From positions 461,254,995 through 461,318,994 of the forward strand of contig OY282558.1 in the NCBI GenBank assembly GCA_958295665.1: a stretch of 64,000 bases of DNA, written 5' to 3'. Under the pieces are notes generated by a model. It ran no database searches, was not told the origin of the DNA, and saw nothing but the letters and a program-made list of their open reading frames with translations. Every line of letters starts with the position of its first letter. Position 1 is the first letter of the stretch. Made by a program: the position numbers and the translations under genes. This DNA comes from Tipula vernalis. Taxonomy: Eukaryota > Arthropoda > Insecta > Diptera > Tipulidae. Shown here piece after piece: positions 24,990 through 36,700 of the stretch.

Positions 24990-25175
24990 TTAAATATATG
25001 TGACAAGAACAACTTCTCATTTACGATTTTGACAACAACAAAATAGTACAATGAAAATCGAATAACTTAATTTGATACGTTTAGAGTAGTCTTTGTTTGG
25101 ATTTGGTTGCTTTTAAACTGAAAAGCTCAAAAGCTCTGAACAATGCTCTATATCTAAAATAAAATTGTTTCTAAT
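24990..25175 (-). repeat. R250 dispersed repeat, inverted copy
   Basis: Read in reverse complement, this segment gives TATAGAGCATTGTTCAGAGC, then GAGCTTTTCAGTTTAAAAGC and TTTTGTTGTTGTCAAAATCG. These match the direct copies just upstream. Together with 23,870-24,965 it makes an inverted arrangement that could fold back. Confidence 0.65.
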
Positions 25176-26825
25176 GTATTTTGATTATTCCATGCTTAAA
25201 AACAAAATTTTCTCTCTAAGTTTTTAGGAAGTGTTGGTTATTTATCCAAAAGGTTTGAATTATTTTCGTTTGGTTTTAATTCCAAACCAACTATGTTCTA
25301 TAGGCATTCGAATAACACCGATGCCAAGAACGGGTTTCGCACCTACCAAAAAGGGGATTGGTGCGCTTTTTCTAAAGAACTATAGAACAACACGGTCAAA
25401 CTTCTCTTTCTTAATTGTAATTAGTGAAAATATAGTGCAAGTTGAGAAAAATTAGACTTCCCTGTTCAGCACCGTGGTTTCTTGGATTTTGCTTTACAAT
25501 TTCATCATTATCAACAGGTTTTATTGTTTATATTCATTTTCTGGGCAATACCTTAAGTCAAAAATAGCTAGATGTTAATAACTTCATTAACATCAAACTG
25601 ACTTCAAACACACTCAAGTGTGGCATAAAGAAAGGTTGTCGTAGGTAACTATAGCCATAGTTAAAAGTTTTCACACGAATGGTATAAAATTTATTAAATT
25701 GGTTCTATTCGGAAATTTGGCTCACCAGTTAAAACAGCAACTCAATAATTTTTCATTGCGCGGTTTAACGATATTGCAAAGCATTCCTCGAAGAGCAACA
25801 CCTCAATCAAAATTTCGAAATTTCATGAAACAATTCAATTTCATGTGCATAATTTCTATCTTATTTTAATCTTTAAACATTTGAAAATAATTGTTTTCTG
25901 GTTTCCAATTGTGAAAAACACAATTAGAAAACTCGAAAGAAATGCTTTATTAAAATACCGAGGTACTTTAGTATTTTGATACAATTATTTCCTTTGTGCA
26001 AATTCTTCTTAATCCCTTCAAAATTTTTTTTTCGTTTTTATATACATAAATAGAATAGAATACAATTTTTATAAGACTTAAATGTTTTGAAAAATTGTAG
26101 AATATTAAATAAAAATTACGAAGGATTAAAATTCTTTGTTTAATACGATCGATTAAAGTTAATTTACAAGGGAATCGAGGTGTGTAATATAAATGAGGAT
26201 TATCTGTAATATAATAAATACGCACGGAGAACTTTTCTGTTAAATTGTTGTATTAACATAAAATCTATAAATTAGTCAATTATTCCAAATATAGTGACGT
26301 CACCGTTCCTACCCGATTCTGTTAGGAATACATCTCGATTACTTGTTTTTGGGCGATGTTTGGCATTTTAAAACTTTGTCAACAACTGTTTACTCATGCA
26401 CGTAAAGATCATATTTTATCCGCCCAATTATATGGCATTTTTAGTTGAGTCCAGCTGGATTGGAATGTACTAAAAAAATTAACAAAATATGTTTCTTACT
26501 ATTTAGTAAGGTTTAAGGATATTCAGCTTTTTTTCTATGTCAGTCAAAATTCGAGCCTGGTCCTTCTTTAGGTAATGGCTAATAGCTTCCAGGTTCTGTT
26601 AAATTACTCATTCCTGAATTTTCGGTTATTTCTAATCACCTTTAAAATGCATACTGCCAGCAGATTAACTATTATACAAATACGATACGCTAGGCCTAAT
26701 CAAAAAATGGTAACTGAGATTAAAGTATTTAAGGGAAAATGACGATTTAACGAAAATATCTGCATTACTATAAATAATCGATAACGATGTGAAGATTAAA
26801 TGATAACAATCAACTCATAAGGACA
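25176..26825. other. AT-rich noncoding spacer
   Basis: A 74-codon plus-strand frame at 25,231-25,455 opens with GTG after a stop-rich region and has no motif I recognise. Nothing else is supported. Confidence 0.5.
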
Positions 26826-26834
26826 AGCCAAAGA

Positions 26835-27350
26835 TATTAAACTTATTGATTAGCGAAATCGAAAGCTTTAGCAAAATCAATGTAAATTACGTCTAGCGGG
26901 ATTTTTGAATAGGTACGATTAAAAAGATCGCCACAAAGAGAATTAAGCGGCCTATAAAACAAAAATAGGATAGGTGACGGATATTTTCCAAGGTTAGGCG
27001 AAACTTCCCATCTAAAGGCTTTCATTAAATAAGAAGGTATATAATTTGAGAAGCCAAACTGCCTGTAAATGAGCCGCTACAAACCTAATGAACCTGTTGT
27101 AATATTCGAGACTTGAACCGTGGAAAACAAAAACTCCAATGGGAACAGCCCAACTTTTAGGCACCCTAATACGAACTGCAAATCAATGCTCTAGGAGCAA
27201 TATTCCTTATCAAGATCAATAAAATGCCTCCTGGCATAGAGATGAACCATGACTCCATGGTAGAGATGAACTGAATCTCAATATGGAATTGAGTTGGCTG
27301 ATGATAGCGATTGAAGGTAACAAATAATTTGATTTTGATTGTGATGGTGT
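26835..27350 (-). pseudogene. Reverse-transcriptase fragment of a second non-LTR retrotransposon
   Basis: The minus strand contains LDVIYIDFAKAFDFANQ at about 26,895-26,846, matching the first catalytic-Asp motif of non-LTR reverse transcriptases (typically ...DFxKAFD...). Upstream sequence to about 27,350 resembles the finger region but is broken by stops and frame changes. The motif differs from that of the LINE at 8-12 kb, so this is probably another family (CR1/RTE-like; inference). The piece is too short and decayed to be functional. Confidence 0.6.
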
Positions 27351-28690
27351 TAATTCTGGAGTTGCCCGAACCTGACTCCTAACCCATTTTGTGATCCACG
27401 GTTAACAAATGACCATATCCAATTTAACAATTCAATAAAATTTTGATTATTTGTAGAATTTGTAGAATTTGTATAGGTAATTTATTACAGAATTTATGGA
27501 CATTAAAAAATGTATAGTTTGTTACATATTTTACCGTTTTTAGTGCATATTTCGATGTTTTTCAATGCATTTTCCAAATGTTGAATATAATCATTTTTTT
27601 TTCAATATATAAGCATGACTTATAAATTATTGATGTGCATAATGCTGCCATTTTCTCAAGTTCATTATTAAAGTTGCAAAAAATGTTAAAACAGAGCAGT
27701 GATACAGCATTTATCAAATCGAGTACCTCCAAATAGTTGAGGATAATAGTTTTGAAAATCTATTTAACTAAAACTATTTACTTCCAAAATTATATTCCTC
27801 AGATGAATGATTATTTTCTATAAAACAAAGAACAAGAAATAATTTCGAACTTAATTATGCTCATTCTGTAAACATATGGATTATGTATATATGTTTAATT
27901 ACGTATAAAATTAATTTGTTGTTATAAAATCTAATTAAAAATCGATACATTTCAGTTTTATGACTACACGTAATGAATGTATATAATTATGTAGTATATA
28001 CAACATTAATGGATTAATTAAAATAATTAAGATATTTTCTGGGTAGGAAAATATATTTTCAATAAAGGAATTAAGAACATCGAATTGATTGATGATCAAC
28101 TTGAATTAGTAGATATGATGGTAAATTCAATTATTACAATTTAAGCGTTATATCTAATCCTAATCATATCAGCATTTTATATTCGAAAACCAAACCAAAT
28201 GCTTGTAGTAGTTGATTTGAATTGATTTTGGGTCCATTTTATGTATTTTAATAATAGCTGATTGGATAATTTGTGTTTTGCTTTACTGGAATATTTCTTT
28301 CACAACAAGTTAACTCAGCAACTAATTTCCTTAAAAAGGAAAAACTTTATATAACCATTTTAAATGTGAATGGTAACTAACTTCCAGTTACTTTATAATG
28401 TGAATTACAGGAGCTTCCAGGTGAAGAATTTTTTTTGGTGATATTAGGTTTTCCTTGAGGTATCGTGAACGCTGAAAAGTTTTTCGAAAATTTTACTTCC
28501 TACTCAACCAGCATATTTATTTCCATTTCCGTTTTATTGGTGTAAGGTGAACTGGAAAAACTCTGGCTGAGTTGGAACTGACTTTGTTGATTCATGTTAC
28601 TTCGAAAATAATTGAACATGATTGTATAGTATCTCTGTCAAGGCCGGCGAAAATGTATCAACGAAAACTTATAGTAAGCTGAAATGAGTA
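27351..28690. other. AT-rich noncoding spacer
   Basis: I see no gene, repeat family or RNA in this stretch. Confidence 0.55.
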
Positions 28691-28699
28691 AAGCAACGG

Positions 28700-29110
28700 T
28701 AAATCTAACTAACTAGCTAATAAATCCAACTGAGCTTTTTGAGCTTTAAACTTTAGAAAAAGTTCAAAACATAAAACAATTATTTTTTCTAATCCAATAT
28801 TTTAACTAATTCGGTATCAGATTACCGCCTTTTGTTTTAAATACTTAGTTTACATTTGATTGACACATTGTTGTGTGCCGAATTTGGTGTTAAAAAAATA
28901 ATGGTGACTGATGAATACGAGCTTTTAAGTTTAGAAAAAAGCTAAAACCATTACACGATTAAATTATGTAGGGTAACTCTTTAACTAATTCCGTTTTAGA
29001 TTACCGCATTTGTTTTAAATACGTATTTTACAGCAAATCCTAATTTAAATCAGAATTTGTGATCTATGTGATCATCTATATCCTCGTTGACAAGTTGTTG
29101 TTAAATTTAT
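28700..29110 (+). repeat. R250 dispersed repeat, two copies
   Basis: Cores GAGCTTTAAACTTTAGAAAAAGTT (28,739) and GAGCTTTTAAGTTTAGAAAAAAGC (28,919) lie about 180 bases apart. Each is followed by a TTTAACTAATTCSGT and GATTACCGC block, also seen in the copy at 34.1-34.3 kb. The units are shorter than at 24 kb, so they are probably internally deleted. Confidence 0.6.
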
Positions 29111-32100
29111 TAAAATTCTCTAATTCGTAATTCCCCTGAACGTTAAATCAAACTTATTAGCTATAACCATTTTAGTTATAAAGGCAAAAATTTATCCTGA
29201 AATTATGCACCCATACAAGCTACGATTAATTAATTTTTTCTGCGTAATGTAGAAGGCAAGATTTAAATTCTCATAAATCCCTTAAACTTATCAAGAGCCT
29301 AGGGGATTAATTAAACTAAAATATATTTTAAATTGAAGAAACTGTTTTTGTTGTAAATTTCAATATTTTGTTGTCAATTTAGTCATACTAAATTTTTAAT
29401 ATTTTGTGTGTTGTAACTCAATTTAATATAAGTTATTGTACATTTTGTAGAGTAATCTTCATTCATTGCGCCAAACAGTTTGATTGGAGGACAAAGACCC
29501 CTAGAAATTTAAACGTTTCTGACCTTTTCTAGAAAACCATTCCATATTCATAGCTTTATGTGCGAACAGAACAAAAAATATTAAAGATTCAATTTTATAT
29601 TGCTGTAAAGATAGCATTAACTATTCCATAAATAATATTTATAAAAATAAGAAGAAAAAAAAATCAACTTGGATTCTTTCTTTATTTCAGGATCTATCGC
29701 TCAACCGAAACGATCAAAAAATTTCATTATCTCTGTTCTCTGTTTTTTGCGGAGGGTTACTGACAAACTAAAAATAAAGTTGATACCAATCTGTGTATAC
29801 ATATGTATGTACATATGTATGTATAGTAGAAAAATGTGGTAACTTTACAAATTCTTTATACCGCAGTAAAAATGCTGATGTTTCAAGTTTTTGTTGTTTT
29901 TTATTTATTTATTTGTATTACTTGCAAGGGTGTTTTTCGTATGTACTTATTCGAATGTACTTGAGACGATAAGATTTACTCGTATTATTCAATTTCTTCC
30001 AGCAATAAATGGACTTTACTTCAAAATTTGTCAACTTTTTTATGATTTCAATTTGGACTGGAGTATGGTATATACGGGTAATCTAATAGGGATGAAATAA
30101 GGTTATTATGGAATAAATTATCCAATAAAAAGGATAATTTATTTCTAGGGGAAAAATTGCTGAGTAGGATTGCTGAAATCAATTTTGTGGTCCAAATATT
30201 TGTCTAAATTAATTTTTTAATCAACTTTGAAATTATATTATGTTATGTAGACCTGAAATAAATAATCTGAGGCCAGTGTATATATTTATATTCATTTAGA
30301 TATATATTAAAATTTACAGATCTTTTGCCACACTCCATTTTGAGCTTATTCGCAACAGAGCGTACAACAATAGTAGAATTTCCTAACAATACGTAATAAG
30401 AAAACGGTTTGTTTATTATGGTGGTCAGGCAGACCATGTGTTTAAATTCGCCCGAATCTTCACTGGTATCACTTGGTAGAGGCATTGGCCAGAAATTTCG
30501 AATTAAAATATTTAATATTTTCTTTTCGTTACTTCGATAGTTTTTGGTTGGGGCGCCCACATAATTTTCAATTCTTACTGTCTCTTTTTTCCTTTTCGCC
30601 TCGCAAAATACTGAACATTTTTAATTTTAACAATTCGATACTAGATGTTACTGTATTAAATAGTTTAGCTACATTAAAGATATGCGAGGAGAATCAATCG
30701 TATTATTAATTTGATCAAAAAGTAATTTTATGAGATACTATATTAAAATTGCGTAGTATCGGGAGTACTGTAGCATCAAAGTGGATTTTTGAGGTAGACA
30801 GTAAAATAATATGTTGAGTATTTTTTTTTTTATCTTCTGCTATATTTAGGTCACCTTAGTGAATCTTTTCGCTCTACAATAATTTTCCACATCTATGTAC
30901 ATATATAGCTACATAATACAAACATCATCATTTCATCGCAAAATTTATATTACTCTGCATAAACACAACATAGAAAAAGAAATGAGCCCGTTTTAATGAT
31001 GTTGACACATAATTAAAACAAATAGTTTCTCGTAAACGTACTTTAAAATTTATAAATAAAAACGAAATATTTATGATTTATGTTGTCCTCCATCCTAGAA
31101 AATCATAAATATGTCATTCTTTCCGTATAAACAAAAAAAAAATATAAAAGCTGTTTTAAAGAAAATTACATTAATCCTTAGTATGAGAATTAAAGAACCA
31201 CAGTTGCTGCTGTCATGGCCATCGATTCATTCTTCAAATTATTTCAAGTACTTGTTTTGGGTAGACAACAAAAAAATGAGCAAGGGCATATCAAAATTAG
31301 AAGAACTAAAGAGGAAAATCCTATTGTGTACGTACGGTATAAAAAAAATAAAAATTCTAAGCATAAATACGAGACAATAAATTATGATAATTAAAGTACT
31401 CGCATACTTAACTGAAGCACAAAAATAAAATGTTGGAGGGATTACAAAAAAATAAAAGCATTTACCTTGTGGCTTTACATCAAGAAAATGTTTTTTTTTT
31501 TAAATCTGTGCTTCAAATTTTTTCCACCTGTTGGAGAATATTCCTTTTTTTTTATTTAGCTTTAAAACCTGAATAAACACGTTCGGTGTGTTCAAGGAAA
31601 AAATATGATTCTTGTTTGAATTTTTTATGAATACAATGAACACGTATCTTTGAAAACATCCATTAAAATTTTAAGTATTTTCGAAAACTGTTTCACCTGA
31701 ATTTTCTCATCTCTTCACATTTAAATTATTTTATTTGTATTGATTTAGCTGAGTGATTTAGAAAAAACGAGAGAATACTCGAAAAATCGATAAGGGAACA
31801 CTAACACTATTATTCACAGCTAGATATTCTGCCAACCCATATCAATGCCTAAATGTTAGTACACATAAAACATTTTATCTCTAAATCGCTCGTACCTTAT
31901 ACACTATAAAATATGTCATTATTAATCAATGAATTTAAATCTTGCTTTAGAAAGAAGTAGGTACATAAATTTTGCTACTACAGGATTAGTAAATTCTATG
32001 ATTTATACCCCTATAACAAATATGTACACATAATTCACATTTCCGACAAGTTCAACAGCCTCATTAATCTTCTACATGTTATGCATATCTGGAAAAATTT

Positions 32101-34070
32101 CATAATTTAAGATTAAAATAAAAGGTTTTGGGACCAATTATCTTAGTATGGGGTTACCATTGGTTTAACAACTGTTTAGTGAGATTGTTTATATAATTTA
32201 CCTCTGTGCTCTTGTTTGAATTTTGGTTTTAAAACCATTTCATTTTGCTTGATTATGTTATGGCCAATAATTCAACCGAAGAATTGGTAATAGTGGTTGA
32301 CCGCAATGTAAATTGTGCTTGTGTTAAGATCGTTAATGGCCGCTGTCCAATATATCATCGTTATCAGCTTGAAAATTGAAATTGGATAGTCACGAACTCA
32401 CGACTGCCTCTCCAGATGAGATTTCACCTTTTTGGTCAATTTGTATCTATCGGTACATTTTAGATATATGTCGCAGGTCAAAACTATTGGTCACTACGGA
32501 AATCTCAATAAGTCTGTGAAAAGATTACTTTGTGTTGATGGGCCGACTAAGAGATGATCGTTGAGTGATCTGTTGTTCCTCGTTTTAATCACTCGTCTCA
32601 TCAAACACAACTCGCAATTTCGTTGTGGTGCTAGTCGATGTTAAAACCGCTTGCAATCGCTGCTTGGTGATTTTTAATTTATTTTACTTGTTTGCGGCTT
32701 GCATGTTTCTTCTCAACCTGTTAAAAAACTAAAAAATGATTTTTTGTAAAACATACTATAAATAGTTGTATACTTAAATAAAATAATTTTTTTTTTTTTT
32801 TTATTATTAATAAACATAAATTCGTTAATTAAATTAAAAATTATGTCAACCAACAAAAAATATAAAACGCGTATAACATTTTTTTCATTCATAAAACGGC
32901 CATTTGAAATAAATTTTATAAATGTTCTGCTAACGAACTGCTCTAAATAAATTTAATAAAACTTTAGATACAGTTCGACTGCATAAAATGTATGGTATCG
33001 TAATACATGGATGATGGAATGGCAGTAAAAAACAAATTTCTTCAGTATGCTGCTACATAAATTGTGTAACAGTTGTACTTTATACGAAATTCAATGATTT
33101 TTTTTTTGTTCCTGTAGTTTTATTGTAGTAGTCGCTCTATTTGGAATTCCATTTTTTATTACCTCCACAATGGTACAGTATAAATATTTTGTCGTACATC
33201 AACTTTGTACCAAAATAAATGTGTGCTTATTATTTAATAAGCCATTTCGACTGTGTTTCCACTTTCGCGATTTTTTTTTTTCTGAAGCACACAAAACGAC
33301 GGCTTGAAAAAAAAACATATTTTCGTTTTGATCTACATACATATGTACAAAACACAAAATTATATTTTATCAAAAACCAGCAGCGCATACACTTTTACGT
33401 AAAATAAACGGTTTTGTCACATTCATGTTTGTATCATGATGAAACAAACAAATAAAAAAATTGAAAAAATTCGGGTTTTTGCTTCGAGTAGATTATACAG
33501 TAAATTTTACAAAAAATGTGTGTGTATATCTACACTAATGACCTAACCTTTATTGCGGCAATTTGTGTAACATTTTGTCTAAAACTAAGTTATATCTGTG
33601 GAATAATATACCAACCGGTACATTGTTCTTTTAATAGCAACAATGTAATTTTTTTTAATTTGTTATCTGTACTCATATCAAGGGGGAAGTTATTTTGAAA
33701 CGGAAATCAACTATTTTCCGGATTCTTTACAATTTGTATTTCCACTTTTTGTTTACAGGATTATTTAACATTCGGTATACGTAAACCGATATTAATCGAC
33801 TTGTGTTTTATTAACTACCTAGCTTGAAATAATTCAAAGGACTGGTCAAAAAATCTCCATTGTTAATCAGAAACTATTCAAATCCTGTTGATTCGCAATA
33901 TTTTTATATTTTGGAAAAATTTGTTCAGTTTTTAGTTGCATACGTTCGGTTTTTTATTCCAGTATTTCTATCGAACAAATATCGTGTTGCAATTCTTTCA
34001 AAGCCTCATGGATATGTGTATATTTGAGTGGTACTAGACCTTTTATCTTAAAATTAAACCTGTGTCATAT
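29111..34070. other. AT-rich noncoding stretch with simple repeats
   Basis: An (ATGT)n/(ACAT)n run lies at about 29,800-29,825 and long A or T tracts at 30,820 and 32,790. The segment 32,320-32,700 is less AT-rich and looks promoter- or exon-like in composition, but I find no convincing Inr/DPE pair, splice site or frame. The opposed open frames at 30,243-30,709 have no recognised motif. No gene is supported. Confidence 0.5.
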
Positions 34071-34079
34071 TTTATGGTG

Positions 34080-34320
34080 GCCAAAATTCTAAATGAGATA
34101 TTACTGTTGTCAAATATAATAAAATTTCTAATACTTGGGATTTATTGACTTTTATTTTTAAATAATATTTTATGTTAACAATAATTTTATTTGAGCTCAT
34201 TGAGCATCAAACGTCAGAAAAGCTAAAACCAAACACCGATTATGTTGTTGTAATTAACGCTTTAAGTAATTCGGTTTCAGATTCGAGCATTTTTTAATTA
34301 CAATTTTACATCAAATGCTT
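34080..34320 (+). repeat. R250 dispersed repeat, single copy
   Basis: Shared blocks are ACTGTTGTCAAATATAATAAAATTT, a TTAACAATAATTTTATTTGAG joint, AGAAAAGCTAAAACCAAACA, and TTAAGTAATTCGGTTTCAGATTC. The hairpin core is weaker here than elsewhere. Confidence 0.55.
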
Positions 34321-34439
34321 AAAAAAAATTATCTTTGGTTGTTCTTATAATACTAAATAATATGGGGAACTTTCCCCTTTATCGAAAAAAAAGTATCGCA
34401 GCAAAAATGTGGAAGTGCTTTTGTCGCAATCTAATAATA

Positions 34440-35240
34440 TATCTATCAAAAATATCGCAGCATAAATATCGGCTGTTTTAAGTCAATTTTGCAGTTGTGA
34501 ACTCTTGTTGCATGTAAAAACATGTCTTTAATAGTTTTTGGATTATATCTAGCAATTCTATGGGTTTTTTTTAGGACAATTTCGAATTTGTATTCCCTTC
34601 CAACATGTAAAAATAAGGACAGGCTCAACTAACTACGTTTAAAGGATTTTACATCAGTGATACTAGTGTTGTTTAATCCAATGAATTTAATTGTTTTTGG
34701 AATATATGTAGGAATCTAAGCAGTTTTTTAGGCCATTTTCGCATTTTGATTATTTTCCTGTATGTAAAAACATGTTTACGTTTTAAGGACTTTATATCAA
34801 CGAATGATTGTACAACACAGTCTTTAATAATTTTGGATTATATCTAGCAATTCTATGCAGTTGTTTTATAACAATTTCGCATTTATATTCCCTTCCTGCA
34901 TGTAAAAACCTTCGTAAGCTTAAATAACTACATTCTAAGGATTTCATATCAACTAAACTAGTATCATTTTGTTGAATAAATTTATAAAATAGTCTTAAAT
35001 TGTTTTTAGGATATACGTGGGAATCTAAGAGGTTTTTTTTAGGCCAATTTCGCATTTTTATTCTCTATTCATATAAAAACATGTTAGCGTTTTAATAACT
35101 ACGTTTTTAGGATTTTAGATCAACGAATGAAATTCTATACCGTTGTTTTATTTGAATTTCGTATTTGTGTTCTCTTCCTGCATGTAAAAACATGTGTAAA
35201 TTTAAATAATTAAGTTTTAAGGATTTCATATATGTTTGAT
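34440..35240. repeat. Tandem repeat of about 150 bp
   Basis: The phrase TGCATGTAAAAACATGT, or a near variant, recurs at about 34,509, 34,607, 34,757, 34,898, 35,070 and 35,179. It is followed by TTAAATAACTACGTTTTAAGGATTTCATATCAACGAA-like text and preceded by GCAATTTCGCATTT-like and TTCCCTTCC text. Other shared phrases are TTTTGGATTATATCTAGCAATTCTAT and TAGGAATCTAAG. Units are diverged and of unequal length (about 100-175 bases). Two minus-strand open frames read similar peptides (REYKFEIV and REYKCEIV) only because they translate the same repeat. The array is flanked on both sides by R250 copies. Confidence 0.7.
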
Positions 35241-35324
35241 GTTGCTGTTTATATAAAAACTCTTTAGTTTGCACCTTTTAACATCAATACTTCTTCGAGA
35301 AAACTGAAAATAATCAAAATACTA

Positions 35325-35485
35325 AGCGGGACGTTGTTGTTGTCAAATAGATTAAAATTTTAAAAACTTCAGATTAGGTGATCTATATTTTTAAAAAAAT
35401 ATTTGGTGTTGTCAATAATTTTATTTTAGTTATATAATATTTTTCAGGGCTGTTAGACTTTTAAGGTTAGAAAAAGCTTTGAAAA
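35325..35485 (+). repeat. R250 dispersed repeat, single partial copy
   Basis: It contains ACGTTGTTGTTGTCAAATAGATTAAAATTTT, TTTGGTGTTGTCAATAATTTTATTTTAGTTATA and GTTAGAAAAAGCTTT. It ends about 65 bases before the Inr of the promoter at 35,550. Confidence 0.55.
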
Positions 35486-35549
35486 TTTTGAAATGAACAT
35501 GTTATCGAAACATTCATATTCATACATCATACCAGAAAATGTCATGAGT

Positions 35550-35584
35550 TCAGTTTGGATTTGTCTTTCATACCGGTCGGACGT
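35550..35584 (+). promoter_or_regulatory. Core promoter: Inr plus DPE
   Basis: TCAGTT at 35,550-35,555 matches the insect initiator TCAKTY. Counting its A (35,552) as +1, positions +28 to +33 (35,579-35,584) read GGACGT, an exact fit to the DPE consensus RGWYVT at the exact required spacing. No TATA box is visible 25-30 bases upstream, as usual for DPE promoters. It would drive transcription to the right into the exon ending at 35,795. Confidence 0.7.
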
Positions 35585-35795
35585 GTTTGTTTTTTCGACC
35601 GTTCGTTATACTCGAGTGTTTTATAGTGTTTGTGGTTGTGAAAAAAAATTTAATTAAAGTGAATTAAATTAAAATAATAACTAGTGTTTTATTTTTAATT
35701 GTAAAAGTGTGTAGGTTATTTTATTACCGATATTTGTTTGGATTGGACTCATATTCAAAATTTATATAACGGTACTGTCCGAGTAATGTTGTCAG
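35552..35795 (+). other. Probable first exon with start codon near its splice donor
   Basis: The segment from the predicted transcription start to a strong donor (CAG|GTATGT at 35,796) contains only one ATG, at 35,786-35,788. It would encode Met-Leu-Ser plus the first base of the next codon before splicing (phase 1). A 5' leader free of upstream ATGs in such AT-rich DNA is notable. The acceptor exon was not found on the plus strand of this window, so the intron is either long or the next exon is too short to see. The gene cannot be named. If real, the genes at 47-59 kb may be nested in this intron. Confidence 0.5.
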
Positions 35796-36309
35796 GTATG
35801 TCACGCCATATGATTTTTAAACATTTATAGTACATACATATATTGGTTTTGTAGTACAGTGAAATTCTACGGTAAATACTTGTTATGTATTTAGAATTTC
35901 ATTGTATTGCATATAATGAATGCTTATACCTTATAATATACTAATACATTTCTCGTTTGGTGTATATACATATGTATATGTATAAATTTGTATTGTTGAA
36001 GAATCTAGTTTGTATTTGTAATGTGTTGCTTCTTCCATAATTACTTTTATCCGTAGAAAGAATTTCCATCGATTTGCTTACAATTATTTTTGATACTATT
36101 AAAGTTAGCCGGAAATTTACAGCCGAAAATTATAAAATTTCTGTCTTGGCTATCTCCGCCGAAAGTTACCAGCCGACATATTTCTGCTGAAACTTTCATC
36201 AAGTGATTTTACGGCGAATTTTTTGGTTTGTCACTGTTTACCATAGGAATTATATTTTAAGCTTCATTAGAAAAGCGAAATACAAAATGTAAAAATTTAA
36301 ATAAATTCA

Positions 36310-36700
36310 ACCTTTAAAGTGTCATGTCTGGATGCTTCTTTCCTTCTTCTATTATAGCCAATTCTTCAGGATTCTGCATTCGAATGCCCAAAAGTAGTTC
36401 AAAATGTGTTTTATTAATTGAACACTGCCACGTACAATTTATGAATCTCTCTAAAATCGAAGCATATTTGTACCATGAATCTGGATTGGCCATTGATAAT
36501 TTGGTGAGTGCCAGAACAATATTGCCATTTATCCTTCCTATTTGCCCATTTCTTCTCGGATTTCCAGTGATGGTCAGCGAATGTTAAACAGATTGAGCTT
36601 CGAAGTATTCTTCAAAAACTTTTGATGTAAACGCAACATTCCTTTCCCATTTCTGGATTTTGTTATATGTAAAAAGGTGTACGATAGCTGCCTGGCCAGG
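36310..36700 (-). pseudogene. LTR-retrotransposon integrase relic (Ty3/gypsy type)
   Basis: The minus strand reads VAFTSKVFEEYF (about 36,637-36,602), then an in-frame stop, then TITGNPRRNGQIGRINGNI (about 36,575-36,519) and LTKLSMANPDSWYKYASILE, down to FELLLGIRMQNPEEL near 36,360. This is the second half of a retroviral-type integrase core plus the start of its C-terminal part. The third catalytic residue, normally Glu in NGQxER, is Gly here, and the Asp region is degraded. No LTRs, RT or gag could be found nearby. The plus-strand open frame at 36,324-36,587 is its shadow. The fragment is inactive. Confidence 0.7.

Noticed and set aside
30243..30709. Opposed open frames of 105 and 78 codons
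   Set aside because: No known motif, no splice or promoter support, and each overlaps the other; probably chance.
32320..32700. Promoter or exon suggested by higher GC and CpG-like composition
   Set aside because: No Inr with a DPE or TATA at correct spacing and no clear splice donor or frame on either strand.
34446..35055. Two minus-strand ORFs sharing REYK-EIV-K and RIARYNPK peptides
   Set aside because: The similarity comes from the underlying DNA tandem repeat; the frames are broken elsewhere in the array.
36324..36587. Plus-strand 87-codon open frame
   Set aside because: It is the antisense shadow of the integrase relic on the minus strand.
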